From Solirubrobacter sp963792915 (GTDB taxonomy: Bacteria > Actinomycetota > Thermoleophilia > Solirubrobacterales > Solirubrobacteraceae): a stretch of DNA of 64,000 nucleotides. Location of the stretch: NCBI GenBank assembly GCA_963792915.1, contig CAWBYD010000011.1:1-64000 (forward strand). Direction: 5' to 3'. Below the pieces are notes generated by a model. It searched no databases. It was not told where the DNA came from and was given only the letters and a program-made list of their open reading frames with translations. The first letter of the stretch is position 1, and the number at the start of each line of letters is the position of its first letter. Shown one piece after another: positions 1-10,632 of this stretch. The position numbers were made by a program, and so were the translations under genes.

Positions 1-391
1 CTAGGGGTACGGGCCCGTAGGCCAGCAGGCGTGCGGCGATCGCCTTGGCGTCCGCCGCGGCGCCCGGGTCGCCGCGGACGAACGCGACGGTGGTCGCTCC
101 CTCAACCAGCACGAGCAGCCGGCGCGCGAGCTCCTCGGCGTCGCCGGTGAGGGCGCGCAGGAGGTCCAGATGGCGCTCGAGGTGCTGGGCGGCGATCGCG
201 CGCGCCTCGCTCTCGATGCCGCGCGCCTCGATCGCGCCGTTGACGAGCGCGCAGCCGCGGAACGCGGGCTCGGCGAACCACTCGCCGAGCGCGTCGAACA
301 GCGCGAGCACCTTGTCGGGGCCGCTCGCCTCGGCGGCGACGTCGCGCAGCCAGGCCGACACGCGGTCGCTGGCGGCCGCCGCGGCCAGGGC
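1..391 (-). pseudogene. TetR-family regulator, C-terminal ligand domain only
   Basis: Read on the minus strand this frame gives a TetR C-terminal domain: DRVSAWLRDVAAE, then FDALGEWFAEPAFRGCALVNG, then ARRLLVLVEGATTVA. These are typical of TetR regulators that sit beside drug exporters. The helix-turn-helix that should precede it is absent: the frame begins directly after the TGA of the upstream protease, in the same frame, with no good start codon. The 3' end runs out of the window. As a TetR with no DNA-binding domain it cannot act as a repressor, so I call it a broken gene. It probably once controlled the ABC exporter encoded at 1146-2868. Confidence 0.75.
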
Positions 392-1135
392 TCAGCCGGA
401 GGAGGCCGCCGTGTAGAGCTGCTGCGCGACGCTGTCCATGTACGGCCCGTACATGACGTCGGGCTGCGTCGAGTAGCCGTAGGAGTTCACGGACTCGAGG
501 TTGTTGCCGACGATCCAGCCGCCGCCGCTCGAGCCGCCGGTCATGTCACAGCCGATGCCCATCGTCGCGGGGCTGGCCGAGCTGTCGCTCGCCGCCAGCG
601 CCGAGTTGCACGTCCACAGCCGCTCGCCGGTGAACGGCGGCGCCGCCGGATAGCCGTACGACGTGTACGTCTGGTTGCGGTTGTAGCTGAACGCGATGCC
701 GCGCCCGCCGACCTTGTCGGTCAGCGCCACGCCGCCGACCGGGTCCACGACCGCCGCGCCCTCGTCATAGCTGAAGTCGCCGTCGTTGCCCCACGCCGAC
801 GTGGTCCACAGGTTGCTGGCCACGAACTCGCCGAGCGGCGCGGACCCGTCCTTGTAGGCCGGCACGAACTCCCAGTTGGTCGCGAAGTCGCCGGGACCCT
901 CGTTGACGCAGTGCCCCGCCGTCCACACCACGCTCTTGTTGGCGCTCAGCAGCGCGGTGCCCGAGCAGACGTAGTCCACCCCGCCGAGCGTGAAGAACAC
1001 CTTGCCGTGCGTGCTCGTCGGCTGCTGCGTGTAGGGCGTCGTGACCTCCTGCGAGGTCCAGGGCAGCGGTGCCGCGCGGCGCTGCAGCGCGCCCGACGGC
1101 GTGTACACGCGCTCGGCCGGCGTGGCCTCGCGCAT
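392..1135 (-). CDS. Trypsin/V8-like serine protease lacking a signal peptide
   Basis: The 247-residue product has the chymotrypsin-fold triad signatures: TAGHC for the histidine, DFSYDEGAAVV for the aspartate and GGSSGGGW for the serine, with cysteines placed for disulfides (VCSGTA, AGHC, WTCN, GCDM). Such proteases are normally exported, yet this one starts with MREATPAERVYTPSG, which looks like propeptide, and has no hydrophobic leader. The start lies 10 bases after the exporter permease stop and no in-frame start exists upstream. It is probably 5'-truncated by the rearrangement that also beheaded the TetR gene downstream. If expressed it would remain in the cytoplasm. Confidence 0.7.
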   Translation of the reverse strand: MREATPAERVYTPSGALQRRAAPLPWTSQEVTTPYTQQPTSTHGKVFFTLGGVDYVCSGTALLSANKSVVWTAGHCVNEGPGDFATNWEFVPAYKDGSAPLGEFVASNLWTTSAWGNDGDFSYDEGAAVVDPVGGVALTDKVGGRGIAFSYNRNQTYTSYGYPAAPPFTGERLWTCNSALAASDSSASPATMGIGCDMTGGSSGGGWIVGNNLESVNSYGYSTQPDVMYGPYMDSVAQQLYTAASSG

Positions 1136-1145
1136 CCGCGCCGGC

Positions 1146-1910
1146 CTAGCGCGCGGAAACGCTGCGGTACTTGAGCACGGCGAGCGGCGCGAAGACCACG
1201 ATCAGGCCGATCGTCCACAGCGTCGCCTCCCACACCGAGTTGCCGCCGGGCGTACCGATGAACAGGTGGCGCATGGCGTCGACCGTGATCGTGAACGGGT
1301 TGACCTTGGCGAACGCCTCCAGCGCCGCGGGCATCGTGTCGACCGGCACGAACGCCGACGAGATGAACGTCAGCGGGAAGATGATCGTGAAGCCGAACTG
1401 CTGAGCGGTCTCCGCCGTGCTCACCGACATCCCGATCAGCGCGAAGATCCACGAGAACGCGTAGCCGAATGCCAGCAGCAGCACGACGCCGTAGGCCACT
1501 TCGCCGGGCGAGGTGCTGAAGCTGAAGCCCACGATCAGCCCGACGACGATCACGATCGTCATCGCGAAGAAGTTCACGAAGACGTCGGCCAGCGTGCGCC
1601 CGGCGAGCACCGCGGAGCGCGCCATCGGCAGCGAGCGGAAGCGGTCGATCAGCCCCTTGTTCATGTCCTCGGTCAGCCCGACGGCGGTGATCGCGCCGCC
1701 GAACGTGATGTTCTGGACGAGGATGCCGGGAATCAGGAACGTCGCGTAGTCGCCGCCGGGGACGTCGATCGCGCCGCCGAAGACGTACACGAAGAGCAGC
1801 ACGAACATGACCGGCTGGACCGAGTAGCCGATCAGCAGCTCGGGCTGGCGGACGAAGCGGAGCAGGTTGCGCTTGAGGATCACGAGCGCGTCGACAACGG
1901 CCTCAGGCAT
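1146..1910 (-). CDS. ABC-2 type exporter permease (DrrB-like)
   Basis: This 254-residue protein has six hydrophobic segments and the ABC-2 permease pattern seen in daunorubicin-resistance DrrB proteins: an N-terminal RNLLRFVRQPELL stretch, LIPGILVQN, then DRFRSLPMARSAVLAGR before the central helices, and FVPVDTMPAAL before the last pair. It is expected to form the membrane channel of an efflux pump. The start overlaps the end of the ATPase gene by 8 bases, so the two are translationally coupled. The substrate cannot be predicted. Confidence 0.9.
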   Translation of the reverse strand: MPEAVVDALVILKRNLLRFVRQPELLIGYSVQPVMFVLLFVYVFGGAIDVPGGDYATFLIPGILVQNITFGGAITAVGLTEDMNKGLIDRFRSLPMARSAVLAGRTLADVFVNFFAMTIVIVVGLIVGFSFSTSPGEVAYGVVLLLAFGYAFSWIFALIGMSVSTAETAQQFGFTIIFPLTFISSAFVPVDTMPAALEAFAKVNPFTITVDAMRHLFIGTPGGNSVWEATLWTIGLIVVFAPLAVLKYRSVSAR

Positions 1911-2868
1911 CGGCGGGGACCTCCTCGGCCGCGTGGCCGGTCAGCGATAGGAAGACGTCGTCGAGCGTCGGGCGGCGGACCGAGATGTCATCGAGCACGA
2001 TGCCGGCGGCATCGAGCGCCCGCACCGCCGCCGCAACCGCGCCGGCGCCCTCGCGCAGTGCGGGGACGATCACGTTCAACCCCTCGGCGCGCACGCCGTC
2101 GCCGAGCTCGGCCAGCGACGCGATCGCGCGCTCGACGTCCGCGTGCCCACTCAGGCGGACCTCGAGCCGCTCGCCGCCGACGCGGTCCTTGAGCTCGTCC
2201 GACGTGCCCTCGGCGATCAGCAGCCCGTGATCGATCACCGCGATCCGGTCGGCCAGCCGGTCGGCCTCGTCGAGGTACTGCGTGGTCAGCAGCACGGTCG
2301 TCCCCTCGGCCACGCGCGCCTCGATCGTCTCCCACAGCCCCACGCGGCTGCGCGGATCGAGGCCCGTGGTCGGCTCGTCGAGGAACAGCACCGGCGGGCG
2401 CGCGACGAGCGCCGCGCCGAGGTCCAGCCGCCGGCGCATGCCGCCCGAGTACGTCTTGGCGGGGCGGTCGGCGGCGTCGGTGAGCTCGAAGCGCTCGAGC
2501 AGCTCCTTCGCCCGCCTGCGCGCCTCGCCGCGGCCGAGGTGGTAGAGCCGCCCGACCATGTCGAGGTTCTCGTAGCCGGTGAGGTTCTCGTCGATCGCGG
2601 CGTACTGGCCGGCGAGCCCGATCTTCGAGCGCAGGGCCTTCGCGTCGTGCACGACGTCGAGGCCGGCGACGCGGGCATGACCGCCGTCGGGCTTGAGCAG
2701 GGTCGTGAGGATCCGCACCACGGTCGTCTTCCCCGCCCCGTTGGGGCCGAGCAGGCCGAGCACCGACCCGGCCTGCGCGGTGATGTCGACGCCCCGCAGC
2801 GCGTGGACTTTGCCGTAGGACTTCTCCAAGCCCTCGGCGAAGATGGCGGCCTCCGGCACCGGTCGCAC
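1903..2868 (-). CDS. ABC exporter ATPase (DrrA-like)
   Basis: A 321-residue ATPase with Walker A GPNGAGKTT (residues 41-49), the signature SGGMRRRL (141-148) and Walker B VLFLDEPTTGLDP (Asp164, Glu165), followed by the DrrA-type C-terminal extension ending in RRPTLDDVFLSLTG. It energises the permease encoded immediately downstream. I chose the GTG at 2868; a second GTG at 2859 is possible. The open frame continues further upstream but only as antisense to the divergent M23 gene, so a longer protein is unlikely. The divergent genes leave about 49 bases for both promoters. Confidence 0.9.
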   Translation of the reverse strand: MRPVPEAAIFAEGLEKSYGKVHALRGVDITAQAGSVLGLLGPNGAGKTTVVRILTTLLKPDGGHARVAGLDVVHDAKALRSKIGLAGQYAAIDENLTGYENLDMVGRLYHLGRGEARRRAKELLERFELTDAADRPAKTYSGGMRRRLDLGAALVARPPVLFLDEPTTGLDPRSRVGLWETIEARVAEGTTVLLTTQYLDEADRLADRIAVIDHGLLIAEGTSDELKDRVGGERLEVRLSGHADVERAIASLAELGDGVRAEGLNVIVPALREGAGAVAAAVRALDAAGIVLDDISVRRPTLDDVFLSLTGHAAEEVPADA

Positions 2869-2917
2869 CGTACCGGAGCGCGGTCGCGGCTTCGGTACGG
2901 TCTGGCACACTCTTCGG

Positions 2918-4084
2918 GTGCCGGTTCGAGTCCTTGCAGCGCTCGTTGTGCTGGCCGCGGTGGTTCTGGTGCCGGCGGCGACGGCGCAGGCGCCGGCGAA
3001 GGCCTCCGCGTCGGCGGCGGTGGTCAGCGGGACGCTCGGGACCGTCGCGCGCGTGAAGGCGTCCGGCGACGACAGCGCGAGCCGCAGCGCGCCGAGCAAG
3101 ACGCCGGACGGGATCGTGCTCGGCGACGGGTTCGTCGCCGTCCAGAGCGCCGTGGCGGGCGGCGACGCGTCGGCCACCGCGCAGGCCGAGGCCGACGACG
3201 TCGAGCTGCTCGGCGGCGTCATCAAGGCCTCGCTCGTGTCGCGTTCGGCGACCAACCCCGGAGGCGCCCCGCGCTACTCGGGCAGCGTGCGCGGGCTGCA
3301 GATCGGCGAGCGCGACATCGGCGACGTCTCGACGACCAAGACCTACTCGTTCCAGGGCGGCACGGTCGTCGTGAACAAGGACGGCGCCGGGCTGACGGTC
3401 ACGCTAACCGGCGCGGTGAACGACTACGAGGTCGGGACGAAGGTCGTCGTCGCCGACGTCACGGCGCAGGCCGTCGACGGCCCGAAGGCGACCCCGACCG
3501 CGACCGCCACGCCCGCGCCGACCGCCACCGCGACGCCGGAGCCGACCGCGACGCCGGCGCCGAAGCCCAAGGCGCCGAGCTACAAGCGCCGGCTGCTCGG
3601 CTCGCAATGGGTCTTCCCGGTGCGCGGGAAGACGACGATCGGCGGCCCGTTCGGCTCCTTCCGCGCCGACACCGGCTTCCACGAGGGCAATGACCTGTTC
3701 GCCGACTTCGGCACCCCGGTCGTCGCCGTCGCCGACGGGACGGTCGAGAACGTCGGCTCGCTGCCGATCTCCGGCAACCGCCTGTGGGTCTACGCCGACA
3801 CCGGCGACCAGTTCTTCTACGCGCACCTCTCCGCGTTCGCGCCGGTCGCCGTCGACCATGCGAAGGTCAAGGCCGGTACGCTGCTCGGCTACGTCGGCAA
3901 CACCGGCGATGCCGAGCCGACCCCGCCGCACCTGCACTTCGAGATCCACCCCGACGGCGGCGCCGCCGTCGATCCGCATTCCTACCTCGTGGCGTGGCAG
4001 AAGCGGATGGGCGACGTCGGCGCCGACACCGCCGAGCGCCCGGGCGCCCTGGTCGAGGTGCGCGACTTCATCGGAGAGGGATGA
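2918..4084 (+). CDS. Secreted M23-family metallopeptidase
   Basis: The 388-residue product starts with a signal peptide (VPVRVLAALVVLAAVVLVPA). A middle domain of unknown type (residues about 30-190) is followed by a Thr-Pro-Ala linker and a C-terminal LytM/peptidase M23 domain. The zinc ligands are visible as HEGND (His255, Asp259) and HLHF (His338, His340), so the site looks intact. Members of this family cut peptidoglycan cross-bridges or act as wall-remodelling factors. The GTG at 2918 is preferred because it places the leader at the N terminus. The stop overlaps the start of the next gene by 4 bases. Confidence 0.88.
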   Translation: MPVRVLAALVVLAAVVLVPAATAQAPAKASASAAVVSGTLGTVARVKASGDDSASRSAPSKTPDGIVLGDGFVAVQSAVAGGDASATAQAEADDVELLGGVIKASLVSRSATNPGGAPRYSGSVRGLQIGERDIGDVSTTKTYSFQGGTVVVNKDGAGLTVTLTGAVNDYEVGTKVVVADVTAQAVDGPKATPTATATPAPTATATPEPTATPAPKPKAPSYKRRLLGSQWVFPVRGKTTIGGPFGSFRADTGFHEGNDLFADFGTPVVAVADGTVENVGSLPISGNRLWVYADTGDQFFYAHLSAFAPVAVDHAKVKAGTLLGYVGNTGDAEPTPPHLHFEIHPDGGAAVDPHSYLVAWQKRMGDVGADTAERPGALVEVRDFIGEG

Positions 4085-4434
4085 GCGAGCGCCCCGCGCT
4101 GATCGAGCGGCTGCTCGCGCGCCGCGAGCAGCACCGGCGCCGCAGCGTCGTCTACCGGATCGCGTTCGGGACGCTCGGCGGCCTGATCCTCGCGGCCGGC
4201 GTGGTGATGCTGGTGACGCCCGGCCCCGCGTTCGTGCTGATCCCGGTCGGCCTGGCGATGCTCGCGCTCGAGTTCAGGTGGGCCGAGCGGCTGCTCGAGC
4301 GCGCGCTCGAGCAGGCCGAGAAGGCGCGCGTGAAGGCCGCCGGCGCGTCGAGCGCGCAGAAGCTGGCGGGCACCGCGCTGGGCGTCGCCGCCGCAGCGGC
4401 CGCGGCGTTCCTCGCCTTCACGTTCGTGGTCTAA
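4081..4434 (+). CDS. PGPGW-family small membrane protein
   Basis: A 117-residue protein with two hydrophobic segments around a TPGPAFVLIPVGLAML motif followed by EFRWAERLLERAL, the hallmark of the PGPGW (TIGR02611-like) transmembrane family found in actinobacteria. A third hydrophobic stretch closes the C terminus. The family function is unknown. ATG overlaps the stop of the M23 peptidase gene (ATGA), so the two are co-translated. The 3' end overlaps the convergent methyltransferase gene by 4 bases. Confidence 0.8.
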   Translation: MSERPALIERLLARREQHRRRSVVYRIAFGTLGGLILAAGVVMLVTPGPAFVLIPVGLAMLALEFRWAERLLERALEQAEKARVKAAGASSAQKLAGTALGVAAAAAAAFLAFTFVV

Positions 4435-5018
4435 GGCGATTTCACGACCAGCAGCACGCCGGCGCCGACCGTGACGAGCGTGGAGGTGACGCGCTCGTCG
4501 CCGTAGACGAGCTCGGAGAACTCGATCAGCTCCTTGGCGTGCGAGAGCGTGTTGTCGACGACCAGCAGGCCGTTCGGGACGAGCACGCGGACGAGCTGGG
4601 GCCAGTAGGCGACGTAGTGCGGGCGCTCGGCGTCGAGGAACACGAGGTCCCAGGAGGCGTCGGCGAACGAGGCCAGCGCCTCGCCGGCGTCCTGGGTGCG
4701 CAGCTCCACCGCGCCCGCTACGCCGGCGTCGGTGAGGTTCGCCCTCGCCTGGTCGGTGCGCGCCGGGTCGATCTCGAGGCTGAGCACGGAGCCGCCGACG
4801 GCCTCGGCGGCATCGGCGAGCCAGATCGTCGAGTAGCCGTTGGACGTGCCGATCTCCAGCACGCGGGTCGCCCGCAGTGCGCGCACGAGCACGCCGAGGA
4901 GCTCGGCGGTCTCCGGCTCCACGTTGCGCAGGCGCTCGAGCCGGTCGGCGTGATGGGCGTCGTGCTCGCGGCCGTGGGCGTAGAGCTCGTCCAGGAAGGT
5001 CTGACGCGTGGCGTCCAT
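4431..5018 (-). CDS. SAM-dependent O-methyltransferase
   Basis: A 195-residue class I methyltransferase with the SAM-binding motif LEIGTSNGYST (residues 54-64), an acidic LSLEIDP strand end, and the VFLDAERPHY and LVVDNTL segments typical of catechol-O-methyltransferase-like (OMT family 3) enzymes. The small size matches this family. The natural substrate is not evident. It starts 5 bases after the end of the aldo/keto reductase gene on the same strand, so the two are likely one transcript. Confidence 0.88.
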   Translation of the reverse strand: MDATRQTFLDELYAHGREHDAHHADRLERLRNVEPETAELLGVLVRALRATRVLEIGTSNGYSTIWLADAAEAVGGSVLSLEIDPARTDQARANLTDAGVAGAVELRTQDAGEALASFADASWDLVFLDAERPHYVAYWPQLVRVLVPNGLLVVDNTLSHAKELIEFSELVYGDERVTSTLVTVGAGVLLVVKSP

Positions 5019-5023
5019 GGGCG

Positions 5024-5929
5024 TTACTCCGAAGCGTCGGTCAGGTCGGTCAGCTCGCCGGCGGACAGCTCCGGCAGCGGCAGCAGCGCCGCGAGCTGCT
5101 CGGCCGAGCGCGCGCTGGCGATCGGCGCGACGATCGCCGGCTGGGCCGCCAGCCAGGCCAGCGACACCGCCGCGACCGTGGAGGCGCGCGCCGCGGCGAT
5201 CTCGTCGAGCGCCGCGAGCACGCGCTCGCCGCGCGCGTCGAGGTACGCGCGCGCTCCCTCCGCGCGCACGGAGTCGACCGTCGTGCCGGGCCGGTACTTG
5301 CCGGTCAGAAAGCCCTTGGCGAGCGCGTAGTACGGCGCCACCGCCAGCCCGTACTCGGCCACCAGCGGCGCGTAGTCGCGCTCGTAGCCGGCACGCTCGA
5401 CCAGATTGTAGTGCGGCTGCAGCGCGACGTAGCGGGCGAGCCCGAGGCGCGCCGACGTGTCCAGCGACTCGCGCAGGCGCTCGGGGCCGAGGTTGGACGC
5501 GGCGATGTAGCGCACCTTCCCGGCATGCACGAGCGCGTCGAAGGCGCGCAGCGTCTCCTCCACGCCGACGCCGAGATCGTCCTTGTGCGAGTAGTAGAGG
5601 TCGATGCGGTCGGTCTGCAGCCGCTCGAGCGAGCGCTCGGCGTGGGTCGCGATGTTGACGGCCGACAGCCCGCCGTCGGAGCCGACCTTGGTCGCGATGA
5701 CCATCGCGTCGCGGTTGCCGCGCGCGGCCATCCAGCGCCCGATGATCGACTCGGAGATGCCCATGTTCGGGCGCGTGTACGAGTCAGCCGTGTCGATGAA
5801 GTTCCCGCCCGCCGCGACGTACGCGTCCAGCACGCCGAACGACGCGTCCTCGTCCGCGGTCCAGCCGAACACGTTGCCGCCGAGGCAGAGACTCGAGACG
5901 TCGAGGTCGGTGCTCGCGAGGTTCGCCAT
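5024..5929 (-). CDS. Aldo/keto reductase
   Basis: A 301-residue NADPH-dependent oxidoreductase with the AKR tetrad in order: Asp46 and Tyr51 in FIDTADSY, Lys81 in IATKVG, His115 in YYSHKDD. The C-terminal cofactor region VAPIASARSAEQL is also present. The family reduces aldehydes and ketones; the substrate is unknown. It leads a two-gene operon with the methyltransferase and is separated from the gene upstream by a perfect hairpin. Confidence 0.9.
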   Translation of the reverse strand: MANLASTDLDVSSLCLGGNVFGWTADEDASFGVLDAYVAAGGNFIDTADSYTRPNMGISESIIGRWMAARGNRDAMVIATKVGSDGGLSAVNIATHAERSLERLQTDRIDLYYSHKDDLGVGVEETLRAFDALVHAGKVRYIAASNLGPERLRESLDTSARLGLARYVALQPHYNLVERAGYERDYAPLVAEYGLAVAPYYALAKGFLTGKYRPGTTVDSVRAEGARAYLDARGERVLAALDEIAAARASTVAAVSLAWLAAQPAIVAPIASARSAEQLAALLPLPELSAGELTDLTDASE

Positions 5930-5951
5930 CGCTCGAACCTAGCGCAAAGAA

Positions 5952-5974
5952 GAGGGCGCCCGGTGGGCGCCCTC
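5952..5974 (-). terminator. Rho-independent terminator after the small membrane protein gene
   Basis: A perfect 10-bp stem (GAGGGCGCCC / GGGCGCCCTC) with a 3-base loop lies 9 bases past the stop of the 5983-6429 gene on the minus strand. It is followed on that strand by TTCTTTGCGC, a partial T tract. It would insulate the stress cluster from the aldo/keto reductase operon. Confidence 0.75.
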
Positions 5975-5982
5975 GGCAAGCT

Positions 5983-6429
5983 CTATGCGGCCGTCCCGGC
6001 CGGTGTTGGCGTCGACGTTGTGGAGGTGTACTCGAACTCCTCCTCAGCCCCGAAGAGCGCGTCCAGCGCCTTCTTGCGCAGGCCTTCGGAGAGCGCGAGC
6101 GCGACCGCCCCGCCGACGATCCCGACCAGCAGGAGGCGCTTGAGGCCGCCGCCGCTCTTCTGCTTCTTGGGCGCCTCGTAGAGCGACACGCTCGCGTCGC
6201 GGACGTTGCTCGCAGCCTCGCGGACGTGCTTTTGCAGCTTCTTGTCGTCGAAGACCTGCTTCGCCGGGCTCTTGCCGTCGCTCAGGCGGCCGTAGGCATC
6301 GCGCGCCGACTCGAAGGCCTGCACGATGTTCCTGCGCAGATCCTCGTCCTCGATCAACCGCTGGACATACGGGTTGGATCGCGCGGACTGGGCGGCCTTC
6401 CCGGCCTTCTGCACCTTTTTGTTCGCCAT
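5983..6429 (-). CDS. Small membrane protein beside lon, function unknown
   Basis: The 148-residue product has a long, charged helical N-terminal part (VQRLIEDEDLRRNIVQAFESARDAYGRL), then one hydrophobic helix (RLLLVGIVGGAVALAL, about residues 100-116), and a Thr-rich tail. A strong AGAGAGGG ribosome site precedes the ATG at 6429. The layout resembles YtxH-like stress membrane proteins, but I see no decisive motif. It lies 29 bases downstream of lon on the same strand and ends before a terminator, so it is probably the last gene of the hsp20-lon transcript. Confidence 0.7.
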   Translation of the reverse strand: MANKKVQKAGKAAQSARSNPYVQRLIEDEDLRRNIVQAFESARDAYGRLSDGKSPAKQVFDDKKLQKHVREAASNVRDASVSLYEAPKKQKSGGGLKRLLLVGIVGGAVALALSEGLRKKALDALFGAEEEFEYTSTTSTPTPAGTAA

Positions 6430-6458
6430 TCGCGCCCTCTCTGGTCTTTCCGTTTCTT

Positions 6459-8815
<2,357 letters not shown>

Positions 8816-8819
<4 letters not shown>

Positions 8820-9265
8820 CGATCGATCCCGCGGATGGGGACCGAGTGCGTGTGCGAACGCGTAAGCGGAAGCTCGACGGTCAGGATCCCGTCCTCGTAC
8901 GTCGCGTCGGCGGCCTCGGAGTCCACGTCCGCGCCGAGCGCGACGACGCGCCGGAACGGCCCGTGCTCGATCTCCATCTGCTGGTAGACGCGGTCGTCAG
9001 GCGGGTGCGACTGGATCTCGCGATTGCCCGAGAGCACGAGCTCGCGCCCCCGGATCTCGAGCTGCACCTCGTTGGGGTCGATCCCGGCGAGGTCCGCGCG
9101 CACGACGGCGCGCGGCGGGTCGCTCGAGTAGTAGACGTCGACGGCGGGCGAGAAGCCCCCGCGACGGCGCGGCGACAGCCCACGGTCGAGCACGTCGCCG
9201 AACAGCTCGTCCATCTCGCGCCTCATCCGCTCGAAGTTCGCGAAGAGGTCTCGTTCGGACGCCAT
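8816..9265 (-). CDS. Hsp20/alpha-crystallin small heat-shock protein
   Basis: A 149-residue protein with a short N-terminal arm, FSPAVDVYYSSDPPRAVVRADLAGI opening the alpha-crystallin domain, the ELVLSGNRE strand, and YEDGILTVELPL, which is the conserved end of the domain. A partial IxI-type tail follows (SVPIRGI). It would hold unfolding proteins for refolding or for Lon, whose gene it overlaps. Only 38 bases separate it from the divergent gene at 9304. I found no CIRCE or HAIR-type inverted repeat there, so the heat-shock control is not visible. Confidence 0.93.
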
Positions 9266-9303
9266 CGAGCGCGATGGTAGTGGCTGACGTAGGCTCGCGA
9301 AGC

Positions 9304-10557
9304 ATGTTGCGACTTTGGCTGGGAGGCGTGTTCGCGGCGTTGGCGCTCGCTGCGCCCGCGCAGGCGGCGAACGTGAACCTGTGGGAGTGCCACGGGATGA
9401 ATGGTGGCTCCCTCGTGTCGCAGACGCTGACTTTTGGTAGTTCCGAGACTGACATCCAGCCATTCGGCGGCGGATGCAGCCCGGGCGCCGGCGGCTACCG
9501 GGTCACGTTCACGAGCCCGACGCCGGTGGCCGGGTTCTCCGGCGGCATGGAGGCCGACGTGCCCGCCGGGCTCACGCTCAAGGCGGTGCGGATCGAACGC
9601 CGCGCGATGGGCCCGGGGTACTTCGCCGAGACCTCGACCGGCCCGCTCGAGAGCGAGACCGCGGGGACGCTGCTGACCGCGCCGTTCAACGGCCCGGCGA
9701 CCGGGACCTACGTTAAGGCCGGACTGCGCTGCCCGGCGGCGTGCGCGGGCCTTGGGAACGCGTTCGCGGAGCTCACCGCGATCGGGCTCACGGTCGACGA
9801 TCCGAGCGCGCCGACCGTCACCGTGAGCGGCAGCCCGAACCCCGTCGCCGGCCAGTTCAGCGTGACGCTCGACGCCGCCGACGCCGGTGTCGGGCTGTAC
9901 AAGACGGTCGCGACGCTCGACGGCGCGTTCGCCGCCACCGCGAGCTACCCGTCGTGCGCGGACGCCACGCCCGGCGACGGCACGATCGACCTCGCCTACG
10001 GCACCGTCTGCCCGGCCACCGCGCACTGGGTGCTCCCGGTCGACGCGACCGGCGCGACCAACGGCTCCCATCGGCTCGAGCTCACCGTGACCGACGGCGC
10101 CGGCAACGTGACGCCGCGCGAGATCGACATCACGGTGGCCAACCCGGTGACACCGCAGGCCACACCGACTCCCACGCCGGTCCCGACCGCGGTTCCCACC
10201 GCCGTGCCGACCCCGGAGCCCACGCCCACGCCCGGCGTGGGCGACGACTCGCCGACCACGGAGGACGCGGTGACGATCCCGAACCGGATCGTCGCGCTGT
10301 CGAGCAGGGTGAGCTTCACCGTGAGCTGCCCCAAGGCCGCCAAGGCGCGCTGCACGCTGCGGTTCACGGCGGCCGGCAAGCGGCTCGCGACCGGCAGCGG
10401 GAGCATCGCGCCCGGCCACCGCGGCAAGATCACGCTGACGCTGACCGCGGCCGCCAAGCGCTCGCTGCAGCGCCACAAGACACTTAAGGGAACGCTGTCA
10501 CTTTACGAGGGGACGAAGAGGCGCCCCGGGGTCACGGTGACGCTGCGGCTCCGCTGA
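9304..10557 (+). CDS. Secreted protein, tandem paralogue A
   Basis: The 417-residue product begins with a signal peptide (MLRLWLGGVFAALALAAPAQA). The mature N terminus starts NVNLWECHG, then a Cys-containing beta-rich region (CSPGAGGY, CPAACAG), an Ig-like segment with SYPSCADATPGDG, a Thr-Pro linker, and a C-terminal domain SCPKAAKARCTLRFTAAGKRL common in surface proteins of these bacteria. The next gene has the same order and motifs, so the two arose by tandem duplication. Function is unknown. ATG at 9304 is chosen because it starts the leader. Confidence 0.75.
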   Translation: MLRLWLGGVFAALALAAPAQAANVNLWECHGMNGGSLVSQTLTFGSSETDIQPFGGGCSPGAGGYRVTFTSPTPVAGFSGGMEADVPAGLTLKAVRIERRAMGPGYFAETSTGPLESETAGTLLTAPFNGPATGTYVKAGLRCPAACAGLGNAFAELTAIGLTVDDPSAPTVTVSGSPNPVAGQFSVTLDAADAGVGLYKTVATLDGAFAATASYPSCADATPGDGTIDLAYGTVCPATAHWVLPVDATGATNGSHRLELTVTDGAGNVTPREIDITVANPVTPQATPTPTPVPTAVPTAVPTPEPTPTPGVGDDSPTTEDAVTIPNRIVALSSRVSFTVSCPKAAKARCTLRFTAAGKRLATGSGSIAPGHRGKITLTLTAAAKRSLQRHKTLKGTLSLYEGTKRRPGVTVTLRLR

Positions 10558-10632
10558 GCGGGTCAGGCGGCGTGCAGGGATGTCCACGGCGGAGCAGTAG
10601 GCGGGATTCCGGGGCGCCGGTAGGGTCGCGCG

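Noticed and set aside
1903..3255. ATPase frame extended to a 450-residue protein
   Set aside because: The extra N-terminal part is antisense to the M23 peptidase gene and has no family similarity; the ATPase begins at GTG 2868 or 2859.
9266..9303. CIRCE or HAIR heat-shock operator upstream of hsp20
   Set aside because: No inverted repeat of either type in the 38-base gap.
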